From: Luteibacter rhizovicinus DSM 16549
GTDB lineage: Bacteria; Pseudomonadota; Gammaproteobacteria; Xanthomonadales; Rhodanobacteraceae
Assembly: GCF_001887595.1 (NCBI RefSeq)
Contig: NZ_CP017480.1
Span: forward strand, 3,810,001 to 3,874,000
Reading direction: 5' to 3'
Length of the DNA: 64,000 nt
The position numbers and the translations under genes are program-made. Shown in pieces: positions 47,875 through 55,382 of the stretch (positions are counted from its first letter, which is position 1; every line of letters begins with the position of its first letter). Below the pieces are notes generated by a model. That model was not told the origin of the DNA. It worked only from the letters and a program-made list of their open reading frames with translations, and searched no databases.

Positions 47875-49083
47875 TCAGGGGGCGATGCGAACCATCGCCA
47901 CCGCGTGGCGGGGCAGCGTCGCCTCGAAGGGGCGCTGCGTATCGATAGCGGCGTGATGCCAGAGGTCTCGGGCACCGGTGGGATGGGCGAACCGATCGCC
48001 TAGCTTGTGCCACGACCAGCGAACGGTGGTCGATTCACCGCGATTGAAGAAGCCGACGACGATCGAGCCGTCGGCCATATCACGCACCAGCACCTCGACA
48101 TCGCCCTGGCGTTCGAGGCGCCGTGCCGGATGCCCGGCCGGATCCTGGTCGACAGCAATCACTTCGCGATTGAGCAGGATGTCCTTGGTGGCGGCGTCCA
48201 TCGTGCGCAGATCGTTACCGGCAAGCAGGGGTGCCGGAAGCAGCGACCACAGGCTCATCTGCGTCCGGTACTCGTCGGCCGTCATGCCACCGTTACCGAT
48301 CTCCAGCATGTCGGGGTCCGACCAATGGCCCGGCCCCGACCACGCGCTCAGGTCAAGCTGGCGGAAACCGCGCTGCGACATCGATTCCCAGGTATCGCTG
48401 ATGTCCGGTGTCGTGCGCCACAGGTTGGCGCCGGTCTGTGGACCCCATCGCCAGATATCGAAGTCACCCGATTGCGAGAGGCTGTAGACCACCGGCCGCC
48501 CCGCCTTGCGCAGGGCGTCACCCATTTTGCGGAACAGCATCTCCTGGTTACGTTGCGTGACCGGGTAAAGATCGCGGGCACCGCAGTAGTCGTACTTCAG
48601 GTAATCCACGCCCCAGGCAGCAAAGCGGCGGGCGTCCTGATCCTCGTGCCCATGGCTGCCCACGAAGCCTGCACAGGTCGTCGCGCCGGGCGACGAATAG
48701 AGGCCGAGCTTCATGCCACGCGCATGCACGTAGTCTGCGAGTGCCTTCATGTCGCCGAATTTGTCGTTGGTCTCGATATCGCCCGCAGCGTTGCGCTTGC
48801 CTTCCCAGGTGTCGTCGATATTGACGTAGACATAGCCCGCGTCCCGCATGCCATTGGCGGCCATCGCATCGGCCATGGCGCGAACATCCGCGGCGGTGAT
48901 CCGACCGGCGAAATGGTTCCAGCTGTTCCAGCCCATCGGTGGCGTCGCCGCCAGACCGTTGGCAGCGACCGGACCGACGGCAGCAGGCTCCGAGGCCTCA
49001 CTGGCCTGGCTTGCGCCTGCGACGGAGAGGGCAACGGCAGCCAGCACGGCGACAGCAGCACGAGAGCAGGTGGGAAGCAGCAC
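47875..49083 (-). CDS. Alpha-galactosidase, glycoside hydrolase family 27
   Basis: 402-aa exported enzyme that removes alpha-galactosyl residues. A signal peptide (about 1-28) precedes a (beta/alpha)8 barrel starting 'LAATPPMGWNSWNHFAGRIT'. The nucleophile Asp is in 'WGVDYLKYDYCGARD' and the acid/base Asp in 'GHWSDPDMLEIGNGGMT'. A C-terminal Greek-key beta domain completes it. Start is a GTG at 49083 with a weak SD; no in-frame ATG precedes it. It is alone between divergent and convergent genes. Confidence 0.93.
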   Translation of the reverse strand: MLLPTCSRAAVAVLAAVALSVAGASQASEASEPAAVGPVAANGLAATPPMGWNSWNHFAGRITAADVRAMADAMAANGMRDAGYVYVNIDDTWEGKRNAAGDIETNDKFGDMKALADYVHARGMKLGLYSSPGATTCAGFVGSHGHEDQDARRFAAWGVDYLKYDYCGARDLYPVTQRNQEMLFRKMGDALRKAGRPVVYSLSQSGDFDIWRWGPQTGANLWRTTPDISDTWESMSQRGFRQLDLSAWSGPGHWSDPDMLEIGNGGMTADEYRTQMSLWSLLPAPLLAGNDLRTMDAATKDILLNREVIAVDQDPAGHPARRLERQGDVEVLVRDMADGSIVVGFFNRGESTTVRWSWHKLGDRFAHPTGARDLWHHAAIDTQRPFEATLPRHAVAMVRIAP

Positions 49084-49209
49084 GGTATCGATCCAGGGCG
49101 CGAAACCCCGGATGGTAACCGGGTTGCGCCGTGACTTCCGGGTGCTGGCGCGCCTTTCGGTCCGAGCCTACGATAGCGGCTCCCCCAGGACGTTCGAACC
49201 GGAGTTTCT

Positions 49210-49689
49210 GTGGACACATCCGAATCCTCGCCCGACCGCCTGAGCGTTCGTTCGCTCGTGCCCGGTGACCGCGCGGCATGGCAGGGCCTGTGGGACGGGT
49301 ATAACGCGTTCTACGGCCGCGAAGGCGCAACCGCGCTGCCGGACGAGATCACGGAGGTGACCTGGACGCGCTTCTTCGACGGCTACGAGCCGATGTACGC
49401 GCTGGTGGCCGAGAAAGACGGCGAGCTGCTCGGACTCGCCCACTTCCTCCTGCATCGCAGCACCACGCAGATCAAACCGAACTGCTATCTGCAGGACGTG
49501 TTCACCACGGAACGCGCGAGAGGCAAGGGTGTTGCCCGTGCGCTCATCGAAACAGTCTACGCACGCGCCACGGCACTCGGTGCAGGACGCGTTTACTGGC
49601 AGACCCACGAGACGAATACGACCGCCATGGTTCTCTATGACAAGGTGGCCGAGAAATCCGGATTCATCGTCTACAAGAAACTGTTGTGA
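49210..49689 (+). CDS. GNAT-family N-acetyltransferase
   Basis: 159-aa acetyltransferase. The acetyl-CoA pyrophosphate loop is 'TTERARGKGVARALIETVYA' (R-x-x-G-x-G/A). The preceding beta strand 'CYLQDVFTTE' and the late 'NTTAMVLYDKVAEKSGFIVY' are typical. GTG start at 49210 with GGAG at 49201-49204. It is followed 12 bp later by a VOC gene. Acceptor unknown. Confidence 0.9.
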   Translation: MDTSESSPDRLSVRSLVPGDRAAWQGLWDGYNAFYGREGATALPDEITEVTWTRFFDGYEPMYALVAEKDGELLGLAHFLLHRSTTQIKPNCYLQDVFTTERARGKGVARALIETVYARATALGAGRVYWQTHETNTTAMVLYDKVAEKSGFIVYKKLL

Positions 49690-49701
49690 TGGGAGACCGA
49701 C

Positions 49702-50088
49702 ATGAAACGAGTCACGGGTATCGGCGGCATCTTCTTCCAGGCACGCGATCCAGCTGCGCTGACTGCCTGGTACAGGAAGCATCTCGGCATCGACGTGAAA
49801 CCCTGGGGAGGCGCCGCGTTCGACTGGACCGATGACGCAGGCAAGCCCACGGGCGGAACGACGGCCTGGTCCATCGGCAAGGCGGATGGCGACCAGTTTG
49901 CGCCGAGCACCGCGCCTTTCATGGTCAACTATCGCGTTGCCGATCTGCATGCCTTGCTTCAGGCGCTGCGCGATGAAGGCTGCAGGGTGCTCGAGAAAAC
50001 CGACGAGTCCGAGTACGGCAAGTTCGGTTGGGTCATGGACCCCGAGGGAAATAAGGTGGAGCTGTGGGAGCCGCCCGAAGGCGGTTGA
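49702..50088 (+). CDS. VOC-superfamily protein
   Basis: 128-aa protein of the glyoxalase/bleomycin-resistance fold. It has 'IGGIFFQARDPAALTAWYRK' at the start and 'YGKFGWVMDPEGNKVELWEP' at the end, with the Glu metal ligand. Unlike the VOC protein at 46571 it is short and close to the 'YCR' glyoxalase-like subgroup. SD GGGAGA at 49690-49695. It probably shares a transcript with the GNAT gene. Confidence 0.87.
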   Translation: MKRVTGIGGIFFQARDPAALTAWYRKHLGIDVKPWGGAAFDWTDDAGKPTGGTTAWSIGKADGDQFAPSTAPFMVNYRVADLHALLQALRDEGCRVLEKTDESEYGKFGWVMDPEGNKVELWEPPEGG

Positions 50089-50205
50089 GCCGAGTGGGCG
50101 CGTGCACATGCGTTCCGCGATAACTTGCGATATTGCCGAGGCGTCGGGAGCCACGTATAAGCCAGTGGTTGCCCGCAGGCCAACCAGCACAATTCAGGGG
50201 ATGTC

Positions 50206-50985
50206 GTGGAAGATTGGCGCCAGTTCGAGGAAGAGGTCCGGCACGTTTATCAAGCGCTGGCGAGTCAGAAAGGCGAGGGGATGCTGGTCGCGCAGAACGC
50301 GCGGATCAAAGGCCACTCTGGGACTTTCCATCAGGTCGATGTGTACTACGAGTTCGATCGCGACGGTGTGCGCTACAGGGTAGCGATCGAATGTGCGGAT
50401 ACCAAACTTCCCGTCGACAAGGGCCGTATCGGTGACTTCGCCTTCCGCTTGAACGACATCGGCAACATCCTCGGCGTGGTCGTCTCTCGCGGTGGGTACC
50501 AACTCGGTGCGGATACGCTGGCTGGCCAGTACGGCATCGAACTCCTGCAACCGCAGGACCTGCCGCTGATGGGCACGCTCCTCGCTAAACAGATGTCCAT
50601 CGTATCGCTGCCCGACGAAACATCGTTGGGCCAGCCGTTCTGGACCGTCATGGCCTTGCACGATGGCAAGACCACAGGTGGCTATTACGCGACGGAGCAG
50701 CCTGGGACCACTCGGCGTCACATCCCGCTCCTGTACAGCAAGAGTCACGCGGAACGCATCATGCGCGAAGGCCGTCTGGATCCTCATCAATGGGGCGTCA
50801 GAGGGCTGCCCGGGTCCGCGCTTCGCGCGTTCGTCCAGACGCTGGATGTGCTCGAAAAACAAGGCGGAGGCGCGGTGATTCTGTTTCTCCCACCCGCGGC
50901 GCGAGGCGATGCGGATTTCATCGCGATCCCCATTACGACGGAGCAGTTGGCCGACCAATACGTCGTCACGACGAGCTCTCGGTAA
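50206..50985 (+). CDS. Mrr-like restriction-endonuclease-fold protein
   Basis: 259-aa cytoplasmic protein of the PD-(D/E)xK nuclease type. The N-terminal domain has 'GTFHQVDVYYEFD' and 'YRVAIECADTKLPVDKG', similar to the catalytic strands in Mrr-like proteins (QIDV...IECK...PV). Here the ECK motif reads EC-ADTK, so the catalytic Lys is shifted and activity is uncertain. 'GVVVSRGGYQLGADTLAGQY' follows. The second half (about 130-259) I do not recognise. GTG start at 50206 with AGGGGAT upstream. No methyltransferase is adjacent, so a complete restriction system is not present here. Confidence 0.72.
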   Translation: MEDWRQFEEEVRHVYQALASQKGEGMLVAQNARIKGHSGTFHQVDVYYEFDRDGVRYRVAIECADTKLPVDKGRIGDFAFRLNDIGNILGVVVSRGGYQLGADTLAGQYGIELLQPQDLPLMGTLLAKQMSIVSLPDETSLGQPFWTVMALHDGKTTGGYYATEQPGTTRRHIPLLYSKSHAERIMREGRLDPHQWGVRGLPGSALRAFVQTLDVLEKQGGGAVILFLPPAARGDADFIAIPITTEQLADQYVVTTSSR

Positions 50986-51122
50986 GCGATCACGAAGCCG
51001 CCGTAAGTCCATGATTTCTCGCGCGACGGGCGCAAGCTATGTTATTGATATCGCAAGATATTACGAATCTTTATCGTCTTTTCGGCCTAGGCTGAAAGCC
51101 GAGCGGAGATCGCGTGTTTGCA

Positions 51123-51151
51123 GGGGTATAACGACCTAGGCAGGTAACCCC
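51123..51151 (+). promoter_or_regulatory. Nested stem-loop in the leader of the cupin gene
   Basis: GGGGT (51123-51127) pairs with ACCCC (51147-51151), and inside it ACCT (51134-51137) pairs with AGGT (51142-51145). It lies 37 bp before the start codon and could hold a leader structure. No riboswitch class was recognised. The rest of the 203-bp gap (50986-51188) is AT-richer and shows nothing else. Confidence 0.35.
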
Positions 51152-51188
51152 CTCGCACACGTTGCGCAGGCAAAAAAGGTGGCAGTCC

Positions 51189-52106
51189 ATGACGCCCTCT
51201 AGCCCTCCGATGATCACGATGGATTGGGATGGTTTCGATCCCTGGCGGGTCACTCCGCTGACGCACACGTTCACCGATCACCCGCTGTTACAGCGCGATG
51301 CCCTGGTCGAACTCGGCAAGCGCTGTCGCGGCACCAACCGCTGGTACAGCTTCAACGACGGCGTGACGCCGGGCACCGATTTCGATGCTGCGGCGTCGTT
51401 GTATCCCTGCGGTCGATCTGCGGTCGACTCGCTACGCGCTATCGAGAGTGCCAAAGCCTGGGTGCTCCTTCGACACATCCAGGCCGACCCCACGTACCGA
51501 TCCCTGGTCGATCTCGCTTTCGAACCGATCCAGGCGAAGATCGAACGCAAGGACCCGGGTGTCTACTATCGCGCGGGCTGGATCTTTTCGGCCTCGGCGC
51601 ACACCGTTACCCCATTCCACATCGATCGCAGTCACGTGCTCCTGCTCCAGGTAGCCGGCACCAAAACCGTCTACGTGTGGGACCCCTACGATCCAGAGAC
51701 GATCGACGACGAGACGCGCGATGCATTCCACGCACGGCACGATCTGAGTCACGCACGCTGGCGGGAGGAATTCCGCGAGCACGCGCATGTGTTCCAGCTA
51801 GCGCCGGGTGAGGGCGTCTATATGCCACTGACCAGCCCGCACATGGTCGAGACCAGCGATGAGGCATCGACGACGATCAGCTTTACCTACGACACGGCGG
51901 CGACGCGTCGCATGGGCAAGGTGCATGTCTTGCGCGACGCGCTCAATCGCATCGGCATCCATGCACCGCCGGTGGGCAAGCATGGCGCCTTCGACGCCGC
52001 GGCATGGTTGGCGTCGTCGGCATTGGTGGCGGTCGGAGGTCCGGGAGGAAAACCGCCGGCGTGCCCATCGCTACGCCGGCGTTATACGTATGCCGTCGCG
52101 GACTGA
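51189..52106 (+). CDS. Cupin-like/JmjC-fold Fe(II) oxygenase candidate
   Basis: 305-aa cytoplasmic protein. The metal-binding His-x-Asp is in 'TPFHIDRSHVLLLQVAGTKT' and the distal His in 'YMPLTSPHMVETSDEASTTI', as in JmjC/cupin-8 2-oxoglutarate oxygenases. 'TVYVWDPYDPE' follows the first motif as usual. Residues 270-305 are probably a non-conserved tail. The ATG at 51189 is chosen over a start at 51162. Related proteins hydroxylate amino acids or ribosomal proteins; the target here is unknown. Its stop abuts the FTR1 stop. Confidence 0.82.
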   Translation: MTPSSPPMITMDWDGFDPWRVTPLTHTFTDHPLLQRDALVELGKRCRGTNRWYSFNDGVTPGTDFDAAASLYPCGRSAVDSLRAIESAKAWVLLRHIQADPTYRSLVDLAFEPIQAKIERKDPGVYYRAGWIFSASAHTVTPFHIDRSHVLLLQVAGTKTVYVWDPYDPETIDDETRDAFHARHDLSHARWREEFREHAHVFQLAPGEGVYMPLTSPHMVETSDEASTTISFTYDTAATRRMGKVHVLRDALNRIGIHAPPVGKHGAFDAAAWLASSALVAVGGPGGKPPACPSLRRRYTYAVAD

Positions 52107-54059
52107 TTAGCGCGGCGGCGTGGCGGACGCTTCTTTCATGGCCTTGCGGTGGTTTGCCCAGAATCCGGCAATCACGGCTGCCACCATGAGGCCCTGTGCG
52201 CCGACGCTCTGCCAGGTCGGGAAGAGCCCGATCAGCTCGAGCCGTGGCACGCCGCCGAGCGGCCGGATGCCGACGATGCCGGCCTCCTGCAGGGCGGCGA
52301 TGCCTTTGCCCGCCAGCACGACGGTGAGGATCGCCATCAGCCAGGAGCTGTAATTGAAGAACTTGGCGATGGGCAGGATGCGGCTGTAGCGGAGCAGGGC
52401 CCAGGCAATGATCGCGAGCGCGACGCATGCGGTGGCGGCACCGGCGAGCAAGGCGGCGCCGCTGCCGGGTGTCCATAGCGCGGCGTAGAACAGGATCGTC
52501 TCGAACACCTCGCGATACACCACGATGAAGGCCAGTCCGAACAGGAACCACGCCGAGCGTCCCGAGAGCGCGGTCGCCATGCGCGCCTTGATATAGCGCT
52601 GCCACTGGCCGGCTTGTGACTTGCCATGCATCCAGATGCCGATGGACAGCAGCACCACGGCCGCGAACACCGAACCAAAACCCTCGGTCAGTTCGCGACT
52701 CGCACCGCTGATGCCGATCAGCCACGTCGCGACCACCCAGGTGAGGAAGCCAGCGACGAGTGCGCCGGTCCAGCCGGCGTGAACATACGGCATCACTTCC
52801 ATGCGCTCGGCCTTGCGCAGGAAGGCGATCATCGCGACCACGATGAGCAGCGCTTCCAGCCCTTCGCGAAGAAGAATGGTCGCTGCACCGATGAAAGTGG
52901 AAAGCGCGCCGCTGGCATTCGGCGACAGCGCGGTCTCCGCATCGTCCAGCAGATTGCTCAGGACCTGTTCGCGGGTGGCGACGTCGTCGACGGTAGCGCC
53001 GTGTTCAATGGCCGCGCGGTATTCGCCCATCGACCCTTCGATATGTTCGAGCAGGGTGCTATCGCGGGTACCGAGCAAGGGCTCGATCGGCTCGAAACCA
53101 TCCAGGTAGGCCGACAGCGCAAGCGTGCTTGCGCCCGGTTTGTCGCCTTCGCGATAGGCCGCGAGACTCGCCTTGAGCTTGTCGCGAACGACGGACAGCG
53201 ACGACGCCGAGACCTTCGGTGCGAGGGCCTCGGGATGGCGGCGGAGGTAGCCCATGATCTCGTCGGCTTGTTGCTGGCCGATGCGCTTGCCCAGCGCGGC
53301 CGGTGTCGTGGTGACGAGCGAGGTGAGGTCGGGGACGTCCTTGTGCGTGCCTGCGTCGTTCTTCCAGCGCTGTTCGCCTGCGGCGGCGACCGGGTCGGGG
53401 ACGGCAAAGTGGCCGACATAAAGCGCGAGCGACCAGCGGTCATCGTCGGACAGGCTGGCGAAGCTCGGCATCGGCGTGCCGTCGACGCCTTGCGTCACGA
53501 TCTGGTACAGCGAGAACACGCTGCGCTCGCGCGCGCGATCCTGGTCGGTGAAGGCGATGGGCGGGGTAGCGAGGGCTTTCGCGGCAGGGCCATCGCCATG
53601 ACCAGTGGCGCCGTGACATGCCATGCAGTTCTGCTGGAAGAGCTGCGCGCCGCGCGCGAAGTCCGGGACGCGCGAGGGCGCCAGGGGTACGGGGTAGGCA
53701 GCCAGCAGGGCCGCTGCGAGACGGTGCGAGGCGTCGGCGACGTCCTTCGGTTCCGACTTCGATGCGATCGCTGCTTTCAGCGCGTCTGATTGCGCCAGGA
53801 GAGCTGCCTTGCCCGGCTTCTCCGGCAAGGCAGCGATGTGGGTGGCAACCGTGGCCGCAAATTCCTGCTGCTCGGCGTATTCCGCAGGGCTGGACACGAC
53901 TCCATGGTTGACCGCGCCCGCATAGTCCACGGCGATGTAGTCGAGCAGTCGCCAGGCCGTTTGCGCGTCGGCCGCATAGGGTTCAGCGGCCAGGCATGTC
54001 GTCGTAAGAAGAACAAAGAAGGTGAATCCAGCAAGCCACCGGGTAACGCGGGGGACCAT
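52107..54059 (-). CDS. Cytochrome c-FTR1 fusion iron permease
   Basis: 650-aa iron-uptake protein. A signal peptide is followed by a helical periplasmic domain. A c-type heme site 'QQNCMACHGATGHGDGP' (CxxCH near residue 145) comes next, then a second helical stretch. The C-terminal half (from about 395) is the FTR1 permease with seven helices and the two REGLE-type motifs 'REGLEALLIV' and 'REVFETILFY', which carry Fe. The FTR1-cytochrome fusion is a known bacterial form (like FtrC/EfeU relatives). A Fur box lies 19 bp upstream of the ATG at 54059. It takes up Fe, probably after oxidation by the heme domain (inference). Confidence 0.92.
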   Translation of the reverse strand: MVPRVTRWLAGFTFFVLLTTTCLAAEPYAADAQTAWRLLDYIAVDYAGAVNHGVVSSPAEYAEQQEFAATVATHIAALPEKPGKAALLAQSDALKAAIASKSEPKDVADASHRLAAALLAAYPVPLAPSRVPDFARGAQLFQQNCMACHGATGHGDGPAAKALATPPIAFTDQDRARERSVFSLYQIVTQGVDGTPMPSFASLSDDDRWSLALYVGHFAVPDPVAAAGEQRWKNDAGTHKDVPDLTSLVTTTPAALGKRIGQQQADEIMGYLRRHPEALAPKVSASSLSVVRDKLKASLAAYREGDKPGASTLALSAYLDGFEPIEPLLGTRDSTLLEHIEGSMGEYRAAIEHGATVDDVATREQVLSNLLDDAETALSPNASGALSTFIGAATILLREGLEALLIVVAMIAFLRKAERMEVMPYVHAGWTGALVAGFLTWVVATWLIGISGASRELTEGFGSVFAAVVLLSIGIWMHGKSQAGQWQRYIKARMATALSGRSAWFLFGLAFIVVYREVFETILFYAALWTPGSGAALLAGAATACVALAIIAWALLRYSRILPIAKFFNYSSWLMAILTVVLAGKGIAALQEAGIVGIRPLGGVPRLELIGLFPTWQSVGAQGLMVAAVIAGFWANHRKAMKEASATPPR

Positions 54060-54077
54060 GGTGCGGGCCAGTCGTAG

Positions 54078-54092
54078 TGAGAATCGTTATCA
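54078..54092 (-). promoter_or_regulatory. Fur box upstream of the FTR1-type permease
   Basis: TGAGAATCGTTATCA matches the 7-1-7 Fur consensus TGATAATNATTATCA at 12 of 14 defined positions. It sits 19 bp ahead of the permease start, so iron repression is expected. The other neighbour, the DUF3313 gene, is transcribed away from this site. Confidence 0.82.
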
Positions 54093-54125
54093 TACAGCAA
54101 GGGCGATCCTCACTACTGACGATCC

Positions 54126-54779
54126 TCATGGGTGAAGATTGTCGCTGTCCATACGGCCCCTGAGGCGTGTGCCGGCGGCGTCGAGCACTTTGCCGATGTC
54201 CGACCAGGTGAGGTTTTCTTTCTGGATGTCCGCGCCGAGCAGCGGGTCGATCGCGACGGCGATACGTTTGCCGGAGCCGTCGAGTAGCTCCACCTCCAGC
54301 GTCGCCGAGGCGATGTTGATGTTCGGACCCGCTGTTGCAGCGTTCTTCGCGGCGCCGATGACGAAGCCGACCGGCGTGTAGCCGAGGATGCCGCGCTTTT
54401 TCTTTTCGGCCATCACGTTGGTGATGGCGATGCGCAGGTGGAGTACGTCGGGTCCGGCCGTGTCGACCACGGGATAGGTCGGCTCGAGGTGCTTGACCAG
54501 CGCTTTACGCAGGTTCTCCGTTACAGCGGAGAGTTCGTTCGGGTCGATACCCTGGTAGGTGGAATCCTTGGAATACCACACGAGAATCGGATCGATCTGG
54601 ACCTTGGTCAGCCCCTTCAAGCTGCCGCCGGGCGCCAGGTAGATGAAGGAGCCCGGATGGCGCGCATCCGGCTGCAAGGGCGGGTAGGAATCGAGGAATC
54701 CGCTTTGCGGCGGCACGGCCGCGGCGGTGGCCAGCGTAAGGACGAACAGGCCGAGAAGAACGGACAGGGAGGGACGCAT
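54126..54779 (-). CDS. DUF3313-family exported protein
   Basis: 217-aa exported protein. The signal peptide (about 1-22) leads to 'SGFLDSYPPLQPDARHPGSF', the DUF3313 start, then 'SLKGLTKVQIDPILVWY' and 'YQGIDPNELSAVTENLRKAL'. The C-terminal half 'ATLEVELLDGSGKRIAVAID' is typical of the family. The start is the ATG at 54779 with AAGGAG upstream. Many relatives are lipoproteins, but this one shows no clear lipobox. Function unknown. Confidence 0.85.
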   Translation of the reverse strand: MRPSLSVLLGLFVLTLATAAAVPPQSGFLDSYPPLQPDARHPGSFIYLAPGGSLKGLTKVQIDPILVWYSKDSTYQGIDPNELSAVTENLRKALVKHLEPTYPVVDTAGPDVLHLRIAITNVMAEKKKRGILGYTPVGFVIGAAKNAATAGPNINIASATLEVELLDGSGKRIAVAIDPLLGADIQKENLTWSDIGKVLDAAGTRLRGRMDSDNLHP

Positions 54780-54913
54780 GGGGAAACTCCTTGCTGGCTC
54801 ACGGCGTCGTTGTGTCGCCGACTGCCGTCCAGCTTAGAGAAGCCCGCCGTGTCACGACCCGGTAGGACTACCTAGGCCGACGTCCGTAAGAGTTCGGGTG
54901 CCTAGGGGGCCTC

Positions 54914-54950
54914 AATAAAAAAGGCCTTTCCTCGTTGCGACGGAAAGGCC
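54914..54950 (-). terminator. Rho-independent terminator of the 61-aa gene
   Basis: GGCCTTTCC (54923-54931) pairs with GGAAAGGCC (54942-54950); on the minus strand it is followed by a run of six T (54917-54922 read in reverse). It is 22 bp after the stop of the small secreted protein. Confidence 0.92.
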
Positions 54951-54972
54951 GGTGTCGCCCGAGGTGTTTTGA

Positions 54973-55158
54973 TCAGGCAGGCACGCAGCGCCAGGTGGCC
55001 TTGCCGTTGATGACACCGACGAACTGCGCGACTTGCCCATCCGGACACACCGGCGCATTACTACGGCCATGATTCAGATCGGTGCGGGTGCCTGTGCCAG
55101 TGGCGTTGGCGGATACGGCAGCGGCGATCAGAACCAAGCCAACGAATACGATCTTCAT
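54973..55158 (-). CDS. Small secreted protein, two Cys
   Basis: 61-aa precursor. The signal peptide 'MKIVFVGLVLIAAAVSANAT' is clear, leaving a mature chain of about 42 residues with 'APVCPDGQVAQFVGVINGKA' and a second Cys in 'TWRCVPA', so one disulfide is likely. The start is the ATG at 55158 with GGGAG upstream; ATG-like starts further out lack support. It ends at a strong terminator, so it is probably a monocistronic, well-expressed gene. No function known. Confidence 0.8.
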   Translation of the reverse strand: MKIVFVGLVLIAAAVSANATGTGTRTDLNHGRSNAPVCPDGQVAQFVGVINGKATWRCVPA

Positions 55159-55382
55159 ATCGACGTTCTCCCTCGTGGTGAGCAAGATGGGATAGTGCGG
55201 AAATCCTCGTTGGCTCTACTCTCGGTCGAGCCCAGTTGCAACCGAGAGGTGTCAGGCTTTAACAGGCGCGCCGCGCGGCGCGGTGAGCACCTTGTTGCAT
55301 AACGGTTCCGCGTAGCCTGCGGCGGCGTGTCAAGGTTGCCACTTGCCGTTATTGCCCCTGACACGCGTGCCCCTTGGTCAAC

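Noticed and set aside
50206..50985. A complete restriction-modification system
   Set aside because: No methyltransferase or specificity gene adjoins the Mrr-like protein.
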